This document shows, piece after piece, positions 11,656 through 23,600 of a DNA stretch of 64,000 bases. The DNA comes from Sitta carolinensis (lineage: Eukaryota; Chordata; Aves; Passeriformes; Sittidae), in NCBI GenBank assembly GCA_032173965.1, contig CM063288.1, positions 23,902,001-23,966,000 of the forward strand, given 5' to 3'. How positions within the stretch are numbered: position 1 is the first letter of the stretch; every line of letters starts with the position of its first letter. Below the pieces are notes generated by a model, which did no database searches, was not told the DNA's origin, and worked only from the letters and a program-made list of their open reading frames with translations. The position numbers and the translations under genes are program-made.

Positions 11656-13740
11656 AAGAAACTTCATGGCTGTGTATTAGCTTCCCTAAGTACAGCATCA
11701 ACATTACCAACATATCCATTACACATTATTTTAAAACCTCTCAGTTGGTTAATGTAATCTAGTTATACATCTTTAATGACAGAAGCATCAAAAGCAAATC
11801 AACAACACAAAACTAACTGAAAGTAATTACATTACTTTCTGGTCTGGTGATGTAAGAGTCACACAGGCCACAACAGATATACAAAGAGGTCAACAAAACC
11901 TGTAAATGAAAACTTTACTCTTACGAGGACTCCCACTGTAAGTGCACACAGCACCCTTGTTGCCTGATTTTTAGTTGTTAACACTCCACGGTCTGAGAAC
12001 AAAAGCTCTACAACACCCCAAAAGCTTTACTGTGACATTTGGGAGTCATCAACAAAAAAGCAAATTTACTTTGGGGACTGCTCTGGGTCTATGTGCTCTG
12101 TGCTTCCCAAAGCACCAGTGTAGCTCTAGATAGATGTAATATGTCATACCTGTAGGTGCAGAACAGTTTCTCTGTTGGTTTATTTTGGTTTTTGTAGTTC
12201 ATAGTGCTATTCTCTTACACAACAGAGCTAGGTAACACATGCCAAACTGGGAGAAGAGCAACTTCGGTTCATAGCTGAGCCAGTCCACAAACTGTCACAG
12301 AAAGGATTTCTTTTACCTCAGCTTTTAGTTGCATGATCTGTTGTACTAGTCCATGAGGATTGGTATTTATTGAGCTGAGTACTGCTCCTGTTACCTCTGC
12401 CTGATAGGCATCACAAGCAATGAGTGAACCCAGCACATTACACTTCACTGTGTACACTCCTGGATGCTTTGATGGTGAAAGGAGCCTGATTCCTCATTTC
12501 ACATCAGCCACAGGAATGCCTGGGATTCACTTTCTCATTTTAATGAACACACAAAGTATCTAAACTGCCTTTTAAAATGCCAAGAGATGAAGAATATATC
12601 ACAGTCCTTGGATAACTGCCATTGCCGAGAACAACGCGGCTTCTACTCCGGTCTGAGCTTTCTAGCTTTACTGCTGCCTGTCTGAATCTGTTATCTCCTG
12701 CTGGATACTTGTCTGCAGCACACAGACAGCACATACAGATGTAAACTGGTACCCGTATGTAAAAAGCTGCTACATGTTTCTTCTTCCTTAATAGTTTGCT
12801 ATTTTGCTATATCTGACAAATGTCATATATCCATTGAATCTTTTAAGCAATTATATTCTCAGTTAGATGTAAGGTGCTAATACCTTTTTTTATGCTGGAA
12901 TGGTCTGCAAAGTCAAAGAGAGCTCAATTCTAAGCAAACTTCTGATTCTATGGTCATTATGATGGTGACTATCCACAGTGCATCCTCACAATGAGAAGGC
13001 TGTGCAAATGTATTTCTGAGGTACAACAGGCAAAGATAAGCACACAGCTGGCTGTAGCTTGCAGCTTCTGCTGAATTGTGAAGGCAGTGGGAGCTGAGAT
13101 CCTTCATCTTGCAAAGATGACTTTTTGGTGTGCTCTTGGAGTGGGAGCCAAAGAGCTCTCATGCCTTGAACACCAAAATATCTTGCCCTGTGTGATACAG
13201 TATACTGATGCTAAAGTTGCACATAATTTAATGCAGCAAACAGCTACAGATTCACAGCTGAACAGACCTGCAAAGAATCATATTATAGAGCCCAAAGGAA
13301 ACTGTATGACATGAACACGATCTGACACAACTGACAAAACCTGACAGTATGGATCAAGCTAATCATGCAGAGAACAAGTACGGGCAGTCTTCAGAAAACA
13401 GGCTTTTGTCATTTAGTTATTTTCCAAAATACTGTGTAAAAGACTATTTTTGACCTTTTGCCCAATTCCCTGCAAGTGAAGGAAAAATCCTCTCTGATTG
13501 CATGGGTTGTTGGATCAGGCCCAGAGATTGCAGTAGAGTAGCAATTTAGTCTGAAGGGCACTGTCAAAGCCTTGCGGAGGCAGTGGGTTAGAATTAATGG
13601 AGAGATTCAGATGGAGCTGGGACTCATAGGAAGAATTATTAACATGAATCTTGCAAAGACCTTCTCCACTGTGCATACCTCCTTTTAGCAGGATCAATCA
13701 CTCACTTCCACATCAACCAAATTTGTCCAAGACTATGAAG
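11656..13740. other. Non-coding DNA, no gene supported
   Basis: Several 60-80 codon frames lie on both strands and none has a recognisable motif. The minus frames at 12269-12457 and 12540-12734 and the plus frame at 13078-13314 look like chance openings in a locally less A+T-rich stretch. Confidence 0.65.
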
Positions 13741-13855
13741 ATAGTAATAATAAATAATTAGCATTTACATCACACCTTTCATCTTCAAAGCATCTTACAA
13801 ACATTCACTAATTAATCCTCACGACAGTCTTGTGAGTTAGGGATTTTCAGCATTC
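13741..13855. mobile_element. Old L2/MIR/L3-type retroposon fragment
   Basis: AATAATTAGCATTTACAT is followed by CACCTTTCATCTTCAAAGCA, CTTACAAACATT, TTAATCCTCACGACAG and TGTGAGTTAGGGAT. This word order is the hallmark of an ancient, widely dispersed amniote retroposon block (GCATTTATATAGCACC, CAAAGCACTTTACAAA, AATCCTCACAACACCC, TGTGAGGTAGG). The fragment is truncated before the usual conserved CCCATTTTACAGATG part. The exact family (MIR, L2 or CR1/L3) cannot be settled without a library search. Confidence 0.62.
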
Positions 13856-13884
13856 ATTAAGGACTCAAAAAATCTACAAAGTAA

Positions 13885-13896
13885 AAAAAAAAAAGG
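13885..13896. repeat. Poly(A) tract
   Basis: A 12-base A run just right of the retroposon fragment at 13741-13855. About 30 bases of non-repeat sequence separate them, so it is not clearly the tail of that element. Confidence 0.7.
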
Positions 13897-16800
13897 CAGC
13901 AAACTCCCCCTTCTCTGACTATATGAGTGCTTGCTCAAAATGTTGCTTATCGTGGGAATACTTCTGTACTAGTAGTCCTTACATTCTCTAAAAAGTAAAT
14001 ACATATGGTTGCCTCACAAATGAAACATAAGGTAAAAAAAATTAAGTATTTTTCATCATAAAAGTACTAAACACATGAATTTTGAAACAATTACGAAAAA
14101 ATCCTTTTTTTCAACAACATAAACTTTGGAACCACATAAGCATATAAAATGTTTACCTTTTAAGTGCTGACCAGTTTTATGTTTGTACAGTGCCAATCAA
14201 AACATGAAGTTATGAGTTGTCTCCTTGGGTTTTTTTCCCTAGAAACTAGGAACTATCAGTCCAGGTTATGGGATGTCATTGGGGCTGAGAATCCTCTGTT
14301 TTCACTTTCTTTGGGGCTTGAGTGGACAAGCGACATAAGCAGGTAAAAGAGGCTGTTCTCTGTAAAGGAGACTTCTCCAGCTACCGAGCATAGCTGTGCT
14401 GTCAGGGTAGACTCCTCAGAGAGCTGAGGACGGCAAAAATAATACACCTGCTTTTGGGACTATCTCATTTCCACAGCAACCCTGGCAAACAGGCTTCACC
14501 TTCACTCATGAAGTACTGTTTTGAGAGACTAAAGTAGATAAATTATATTGTATTTTCTTTCCCATTTAAATCTTGTTTCCAATGAGACTATTGCAAGACC
14601 ACATATTTGAAGTGAAAGGTACCAGTGAGTGCTTGTCTTCAATGTCTGTTTCCTTTTCTGAGTGCTAATGGCAGAGACAACTCACGTACCCCATAACTGG
14701 TATGGTTCTGCATTTCAGGGACTCGTGTGATTACAGACAAACCACTATTTACTCCTGGAACTATGCAATATTTAGCAGTCCTGGAAATGTTGTCCCATCT
14801 GCCTTGGTGCAAGCCTCTGGGGTGTCCTGTCCTGCAGCTCCAGGTGTGCTCAGGGAGCAGAATCAGGCCAGGAGTTGTGTGGCAGAAACTTTAGACTTAG
14901 TTGTAAGGATATGTGATGAATCTGCAACACTTTGCAACTCAAGATCATAAAGCTCGTTTCCAAAAGTTCTCCTGAAGAACGTATCACTATAATTGTACCT
15001 ACAATCACAATTCTCAAAGCTCACCACCTTCATGGTTTCATTTCTAAGTCAGAACCATATGAAAACAGGATTTATTTATTCTTAATTAGAAATAGTAAAA
15101 TTATTCCACTTTCACTGGAGAAAATCTGCATTCATCTGTTGCCTTGTTCTTTTACTGTTCATTATAACCTTCTGATTGTTTATATATTTGAGAGTCAGTT
15201 TCCCACGATTTTCTATAAACAATATTATTGTTGACATTCCTTCCAGTAGGAGGGACAATTGATAGACATTTTCCAAGACCAGTAGAATTGAAGAGGTTGA
15301 ACCTCTATCTTCCAATGTGGTCCCTTTCTATGAAAGGTATATAAAGTTAAGTCAAAAAATAAATTCCTCTCTTTCTCCTCTCGATCTGATTTCGTCATCT
15401 CTGTTGCGTCTCTCCGTGAAGTAACAGCGTCATTCATCTACAAAGACTAGGTAGAAATTAACACCTTTTTGGTGAAACCACTCTATGAAGTTTCAGAATC
15501 TGGAAAGTACATGTGGTTTGACAACTAATTCTAATAGTTTTGCAAGTTCATTGAATTTTTTTCCCCAGTCCATGGATATTCTTTCAAAAAAAAAAACATG
15601 TCTCCATTTTGTCAGAGATATGGATTATTTTTCATTTTGTAAATTTTTTCAAGTAAAGTAAATTGGACAGTTTGTATTCAGCAGCAGAACCCATTTTGAA
15701 CAATACGTAGGTAATGGAGCAAAAGATGTATAAGGTAGAAACATGTGCTGAACATATGTACTCCTCTGATGCATGCCAAACTTAATTAAAAATAGACCCT
15801 AATTTGCTGTGGGATCTAGACAGCCTACCAGTTTTTTCCAGATGTTTATAAATGAGAAAAATATATTCTCTATTGTAAGCCTGTATATGCAGACTCTGGG
15901 AAACTATTGTCCCAATGTTTTACACTCTCAGTTCCTTAAAAACAAACATTTACATTGTTGAAGGTATAGTTTATAAATCCTAAATACAATTGAGACCCTC
16001 TGAGAATTGCTAAATTTATGTGAAAGAGACTCAGTGTAAAGCCATGTATGGAAGTGTTAGTAAAACCCTCTGAGAATAGAGGTCCTTAGGCTATTCAACA
16101 GGAGTTTGTCAGCCTTTCTTCTGAAGTATAAGGCAAGCCATAAATTCAGATTGTCCAATATTACTTTTGTATACAGCATGAAAAATAGAGAATAAACACT
16201 TTCTTCTAATATTTAAATTTTTGTACGGTTCAGTGTTATAGAGTATCTGTTGCAGGCAATTATTTCAGCTCACAAGTTTAGTGACAATCCTTTTATTTTG
16301 GCACTGTAACACAGGCAGCAGCTAGAGGACTTTGAAATCCAATAAATTCATGTACATACTCATTAAATGAAATTCCTATTCTGAAATTTAATTACTAGCC
16401 TTCATGCTATAAAAGAATTGTATTACAGTAACAAAAAAAGTTAAAACACCACAAAAAACCACCAAGCCCCCCAAACGTATTTAAAATATCTGGTTGCACC
16501 ATTTGCAGTCATCTAGTCAAGAAAAGAAATTAACTGCAAAAATTACCTTGGGAATTATTTATGCAGTAATTTAATCAAGTCATATTTTGCTTTAAGAGAA
16601 CTACTTATAGAATTGAAAAAAAAAAATGTTCTTTATATCACTCAAATTGTGCTCCTTAACATAACTTTTTTTAATATTGTTGGCTTTTGATAAAATAATA
16701 GCAAGGGTTAGGCTTATAACTAGTAGTTTTTGTTGAGTATAGTGGAAAATGGAAAATTCAGTGAAACACTGACAGTATCTGATGCGTTGTTTTGTATCTT

Positions 16801-17239
16801 TTGGACACCTCCACTGTCAAACAGAAGAATCAGCATCTCTGTATCAGCTTTAACTGGCATGCAAGCGAAGTTTTGTACTTGTTAATGCAATGAATTTGAT
16901 ACTTAACAAACCAAATTGTTTTATTTATTACACATCACATCTTAACACCCTCTTTGCTGCAAAATTATTTTCTATTTAAGAATGTTTAAAGTAGCCAATT
17001 CTCCCCCCTCCTTTAATTTAATATTTATTTCTCTATACTGTGAATAATATAATAATACTGAAGTTAAAAAAAGGCCTAAGTGATGGCTCAAAATTAGATT
17101 CGTGTATCCCATTAGCAACAGGGTGTTCCTAATTTAAGACCAAGGTCTTGGAATGATGAGAGACAGCTCCCCACATGGTTCAACTAGTTCCACTCTTCCC
17201 TTGGACTTTCCACAGCTCCATATCCAGCACTCTGCTTTG
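13897..17239. other. Non-coding DNA, no gene supported
   Basis: The largest frame (14932-15234, plus, 100 codons) is A+T-driven and overlaps a minus frame. There is a 12-base A run near 15584-15596 and a bird-like A/C low-complexity run at 16440-16480. No coding, RNA-gene or CpG-island signal is visible. Confidence 0.68.
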
Positions 17240-17345
17240 CCTCTTAGGTTGTGAGCTCTTTAAAAATGTCTCCATTGTTATGCTTTTAACATTCAGCAGA
17301 AAGGCATAGCCTTTCTTGGCTGTCTTCTGGGCAATGAAATAAAAT
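17240..17345 (+). mobile_element. Old LINE/SINE 3'-tail-like fragment
   Basis: TTAGGTTGTGAGCTCTTT, then a degraded middle, then CAATGAAATAAAAT. This resembles the 3' tail of ancient L2/MIR or CR1-L3 type retroposons (GACTGTAAGCTCTT, then GGGCAGGGAC, then TAGCACAATGGGG, then AATAAAT). The middle is poorly preserved, so the match is weaker than at 54602-54712. Confidence 0.42.
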
Positions 17346-20339
17346 ATGTAATTGGTCCTGTATTTCTAGGGAAAGGACTCTTGATAGAAAGGAATTTCTG
17401 TGACCCCTTTTGACTGAGAAACATCATGGAAAGGCTCTGCATCAAGTCACAGATTTTTTATCATGGCATAAATATCATGAAAACACGAGACATTTTAACT
17501 TGCTAAGAATATTGTAAGCCAGAAGCAGCACTGACTACAATAAAATGTGCTGAAAGTTTTCAGAGTATTAAATAGCTTGATAATTTCTCAACATGTCTGA
17601 ATACTTTATTCTACATACATTGTTATGGAATCTCTCATATAAATGGATTAATTCACTAATTGTTTTTCTTCACAGAGTTACTATTAACAAACACCCTTTT
17701 AATATTTTTTCCTGTTATTTTAACATTATTTAACTCTTCACAATGGTGGAATTCTATGGTCTATTGTGCCATTTCCTGGTAGACCAAAAATGCCTCCACC
17801 TTTTCTTATCTTGTCTTCATGACTAATTGGCAATTACTTCTGCTCGTCTGTGTGTGTAGTAGAGCTGGGCGGAGACTCAGCTTAATTGAGCATGACATAA
17901 GAAAAAGAAACTCCTGTCTTAAAGCTTTTCCCAAAAGTTTTCTGAGCAGTAGCAAGCAAAAGAGGGAAATAAAATAATTTTTTTAAAAGCAGGGAAAATT
18001 CTCCCAAGGCCACCTGTTCCTCTCACCTGACATTTAATAACTTGCACTGAAGGGACATAACTGTTTCTGTTTCATCTTCTGTTAACCAGTTACTTTTCCT
18101 TCAATTATAAATGAGTCAAAGAAAGGCAAACCTTGCATTGCACATTTGCAGCTGTTGAAGAGGTCCTATTTTGATGTGCAATGCTAACACTGTAACACTT
18201 GCACTGGTATCAGCAGAACACGCCACTGTCAACAGATAGCACCTTGGAATTTCTCCTTAGGTTTAATGAGCACAATCCTGCTTTCTCTGTCTCACTGTTT
18301 TCATGTGATTCTAAAGATGATTGTTAGCAATTTAAGAATTGTTTCTTGAGACTTTACAAAATAATATATAGAACAGATAAATAAATAGCACATCCAGGAA
18401 ACAGAAAATTATAAAAATAGGTTTGAAACACTTATGGTCTGGTTCATTATTAAAATTTCTTCTATGTTTCCATGCTATATATCTTATTAGGTACTTTTTA
18501 TTGCTCAAAGTTTTGGGTGTAAGAATCATAAGCTTAATGAAAAGCAGTATTTTCCCTTTCATTGTAATTATCCTGACAATGACTCTGAAGATCTGGTCAG
18601 ACAAGGAATATGTCCTGTCCTCTCAAGCTGGAAAGTAGGTTTCCAACACATGAGGAACCCAGGCATTCTGACAAGGCCACACAATCAGCCAGTGTTGATG
18701 ACTGTGCATTAAAGCTAACTTCTGATTCCAATGTAATTAATGACTATTTGAGGTAGCACGTCAGATCTGATCTAATTCTCTGTAAAATCTGCAAAACACA
18801 TCTATATGAAGCTATAGGGTTTGAATCAATTGATCAAAAGAACATATGCTAAAGCCAAGACATATCCTAGAAAGTAAATAGTGGATGAATGTGAAAATCT
18901 GAGGATTTTACACAGTGAAATATCACCACAAAGTGTTAAACTTTGAGAGAGAAACACGGTAATACCTTTCACCAAGAACCACTGCTATTAGTGGCAAACC
19001 ATGTTATTTGTTAATTTTTTTTTCCTTTTGATTCTCCAAGAGGGAAGATGATAATTCGTTGTTATTCCCTGGTATTGACTGAGTTTTACCATTTGTAGTC
19101 AGAGGAATAATTTGTGCAAGAGAACAAGACTTATCTCTTCCAAAGGTTCAGTATTCCTTCAAGTGGTGCAATTGGTGTCAAATCATGATGTCACCTGTCC
19201 ATCTCAACAAATTACCTGGTAAATAATAAATCTGCAAACATCAGTACTGTAACAGTCTTGACTTGTGTTCAGGTAATTGCACACATACTAATTTTCACTT
19301 GCATGTTCCCCTTTGTAAATATTCAGCTCAGATATATGATCCGCTGGAACAAGGGAAAGGCAATACACCTAGGCAGAAACAGTTCAGACACTTCAAACCG
19401 TGGTTAATATTTTGTCAGACTGTTGGAGAAGCTGCCAGCACATACTTTTCTGTGACTGTAAAACCCCAGGAAGTGAGGCTCTCATAGCACAGGAGGGCCC
19501 AAGGATGGGAATTCACAGCCAAGACGGTGTATTTTGGACAAAATGGCAATCCATGTCTTCTACCATTACCACAGTGAAAAAACAGCTTGGTGGAAATCTT
19601 TAGCTGAAGCAGCAGAAGGACAGATAACTCCCCTGGGGAAAACAAGAATGAACAGAGAATATTATCCCAGAAATAGCGGGGAGGCAAAATATAGCTAGGT
19701 CTCATTTAACCCTTTGATAATCCATCATTTAAGAGTGAGATTTTAAATCATAATGAATTAGGGATCTGAACTTTATCTCTCAAATTAAACTCTTCTTTCC
19801 TTGCAAGATCTAATTAGGCTAAATAGTCTCAACATCTGTATTATTTAAAAGTGTTAGAATCTTCAACACTGCTTCTACAGCTGCCTCACAAGAAAGTCAA
19901 ACACAGAACATATGAATAAAATCTTAAATTTTTATGTAGGTCCTTACCTAGAAGTTTTTGTAAAGGAATGTTAACAAAGCAATGAGCTATACTTATCATT
20001 GTAATACAACTTCCTCATGTCTTTCAGGGCTGCAAAGAACCACCTGTCTGCCCATGGAAGCATGCCAGAAACCAACTGCATGATTTACACCCACCAGCTT
20101 CCTATGAACTGTGGGAGTGTAACCTTAACCACCATCTTCTTGCACAAAAAATCCTGAGAACCAATTTTTTTCTCTTCCCCCAGAAGAGCACACTAAATGA
20201 AATATTAAACATACTTCCTGCCTCCACATTCTCATTGCCTGACAGGGATGGGATCTTTTTAGGAAAGCAGCTACTATTTTTCATCCAACTTGAGAAATGC
20301 TAGCTTAGTCAAAAATTTCTGTGCTACAGTAAGCGTCTG
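17346..20339. other. Non-coding DNA, no gene supported
   Basis: Frames of 60-96 codons occur on both strands without any motif. The pair at 18332-18604 (minus) and 18423-18638 (plus) are strand shadows of each other in hydrophobic, A+T-rich sequence. No recognisable repeat was found. Confidence 0.68.
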
Positions 20340-20435
20340 ACTATATACTGTCAGCTTTGTAAAAGTAGTTAGACATTTAAATCTCAGTAGTATTAGAGCA
20401 ATTAGGCATCTGAAGATTCAAACTTTGGCTGCTAT
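20340..20435. mobile_element. Possible ancient MITE-like fossil
   Basis: AGTTAGACATTTAAATCTCAG and ATTAGGCATCTGAA echo the AGTTAGGCACCTAAATCT words of an old amniote palindromic element. Divergence is high and neither end is identifiable. Confidence 0.22.
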
Positions 20436-20631
20436 GCCACAGCTAGTCTTAATGCCCAGTTCTAGAGCTGAAATAGTAAACTACTACCCTGGACATTTTA
20501 AGGATCTATTTCTACTAGAGGGTTTGTTTGTGAAATGTTATTTTCATTAGGCTATGATTCATTTTATACTCATATACTACTTTATAGACCCACATGAAAA
20601 AATTTTTGAAGCATTATAGTATTTAGTAAGT

Positions 20632-20691
20632 AAAAAAAAAAAAAAAACAACCCCATAAATAGTTTTTTTAGGATAATTTTTTTTTTTTTTT
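20632..20691. repeat. Poly(A) run and poly(T) run in inverted arrangement
   Basis: A 16-base A run (20632-20647) and a 15-base T run (20677-20691) are separated by 29 bases, so this stretch can form an A-T hairpin. It may simply be two unrelated slippage tracts. Confidence 0.85.
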
Positions 20692-23600
20692 GAAGAAAAA
20701 ATAGTATGGTAAACCATTGTCACTGCTAGCATATGACCCACTAATTAATCAATGTTTCTCAAAATCTCAAATATTTATAAAATATAGGTAGGAGCAAAGC
20801 ATAGGGTTAGCTTGGATGCTAGGGCTAGACTTTCCTTTCAGATTTTGGGCTGTGTCTGAGGGTCCACACAGCATGACTCACAGCTAATGCCAAAGAGTCC
20901 TTCCTTTATTCCCTGCACAGCTTCTAGGGGGAAATCTTTTCCCATGAGTACAGAAGGGATCATATTTTGTCTCTTGGTTCTCAAATAAAAGCTCACTCAC
21001 AAGTCTTTAAAATAATTTCCTCTAGAAGGAATCCAGATGGCAGATTAACCTATTTATGTGGTGTTCTATATAAGTCTCTGAAGACTTACAACCAATGCTT
21101 TTGCATACTACTTCTTTGTTCAGTCCACTCTTTCAGGGAGATGCACAAGCTGGATACAAAGAAACAGACGGATCGTGAGAGCACAGTGTTGTGATGCTGT
21201 TCTCAACTGTCTGCAGCTCTAATGTCTATCTCTGCCCTTCCATGGCTAGAATAAGACTAGCAAACACAAGTTGATGTCTTAAAATTAGGAAGAGTGAAGG
21301 AACTGCCTGTAAACAATGATTTTGTTTTTTAACTATACCTAGTATAAGTTGCTGCTTTTTAACAGTGTCATCCTGGAAATGTGCTAGATTTTGCTTCCCT
21401 GACCAAATTTTGCAAAATTACATTCTCATGGTACTCATTTTTGCAACAAAATGAGGACACTTGCTCACTTGCAAAGTCATTGTATGCCTTCTCATTTGTG
21501 GCCTAAAAATTATTGCAAAAAAATAAAATGCACAGAAGCTGTTCTTAGCAGATACTAAGTTACATACATCCTATTCACTGCAAGCAGATTCAACATGCAG
21601 GATAGTTTTAAACATCTGCAGTTGTCCTACACATTTTTCAATAGTTTACACTATGGCATTTTATCTGCTTTTATCTCCCCTGATTTTCCACTCAGAATAT
21701 TTCTGTAGCTCATTTTACTCCCAGTCCCATGTGTTTTCAGACTTGGTCAGAGTCAGATTGTGTTTCCTTCAGTGCCTGTGCCCAAAGCCAGCAACATTGC
21801 TAAGCACAAGCTCCTATCTTAATCCATCAACTGGTTCCATCTGGCGCTCACTGGGGACCTTGGAGAAACCCACTGCCTACAGGAGCTGGGCACTGACTGT
21901 GCTGCAGCCCATTCTGATACGCTGCAGCTGTTGGTCTGCAGAGCATGGCTCAGCCAGGCTGCTCCTCAGCCTCAGGAGGGAAAATATCCCCAGCACTTCC
22001 TGCAGGTACCACACCACCGCTGCACTCTTACCTGGCAGTTCATAATGCAGAAATTCCCAGCTCTTCCTAGTATCAGATAAGCTAGCTGCTATTACAGGGG
22101 GAGAGCGCTGCATCACTTAGGTTACTAAAATGAGTCTCATTAGCTATCTAGATAAACTGGGCTGTGATATTTCCATTCAATAAGAAAGCTTATATATACT
22201 AAACTATATATTTTACCTTATTTTCTCTCCCACACCTCTTTTCTATGCAGGTCAATGTTGAAAAATATATCTAACAACCATATTTGATATCTATCTTTTT
22301 CCTGTTCTTGTTACTGTCTGTAACAATAGAGAGTTGTTTCATCCAGCCCAAGATGGCTTTGTAGGTTTTGTTTTCTGAGTGTACCTTAGTTTTCTTCCTA
22401 GAGATCTTTTCCTATCAGGTTTTAAGGATCTCCCAGGAGTAGATCACACATGAAGAAGCTCATGGTTATTTCTTTGCTGACGGTGGGATTTGGTGAGAGG
22501 AAGGAGGGGTGGACACTGGGACAATGATAGCTATGGAGTATATCTTACCACAACCAGGCTTCACCAGTAAGACACAAAATCGTTATGCCAAAAGCAACAT
22601 GAAGGTGGAAGACAGGAATGTCTGTCACATCCCACAACCTGATTTCATTTTTAATGTGCTTCTGGCCAGCTGTCGCAGTTGCACCTCACACAGCAATTCT
22701 GGGGTGTATTATTTCACTCTCCCTCTCATTCTTTTCTGTATACAAACTCCACCTTCAGGTGAATGAAAAGCTGTTTCTTTGTTTTCACCATCAACAAAGG
22801 CTTTTGTCATGTAGCTGTTCCCTCTGTTTTCTCCACAGGGCAGTTCTCCCTAGATTCTGATCATTGTCTAAGATGTTTAACTCAACTATGCAAACCAAGA
22901 GAATAATGTGGTAAATAGGGATGTTCCTGCCATTGGTCAGACCTTGTGTTTCCTTTTCTAGTTTATATTTTGTGATCATAGCATTAGGTCTTCTCTAAGT
23001 TACATGGATTTGTTATGAAGGGCAGGTCGTGTATTACTGTAAACAGCTGTGCTTGAACAACTGCTGGTGTTTATAACTAATGGATATGTTATTATAGCCA
23101 GATATGTACTTAAAATAAAACTGCAGTATTTTTTCTTTAAAAGCACATATCCAGTGCTAGGGATCTAATTCTGTACCTTTAGTTTAAAGTAAATCTTTGT
23201 TATTTCAAAGATCAAACTCTTAATACTCACAAACTGCCTTTCAAAATATTAGTGTGAGAAGCTGAGCAAATATTTTTCTGTGATTCATAGACTCTAATAC
23301 AAATCTAAGTTTTCCCAAAGCTCCATTATCTGATATTCACAATCAAGCAAGCAGCTTTTTTGCTTATCTGCTTTTTGTTAAAATTCTCTGCAGTAAGGTC
23401 TTTCTAAGATTCTCTGGCTGCAGTAAGGAAAGAACCACCTGTAACAAGCCATCTAATCAGCAATGAACACCTCCTACACCAGTTTTCTTGTACAAGGTCC
23501 TTGTAATATTTTATGTCTTGCAAGTGTAAGGGCTCTGTTTCCACAAGGCTGCATGTTTAAAAGCCATTTTCTGTAGTCTGTAAATCACAGGTAGAAATCT

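Noticed and set aside
21653..22045. 130-codon plus-strand frame with a hydrophobic start and a G+C-richer base composition
   Set aside because: No recognisable domain, no promoter or poly(A) signal in position, and an opposite-strand frame covers the same part. It is best explained by local composition.
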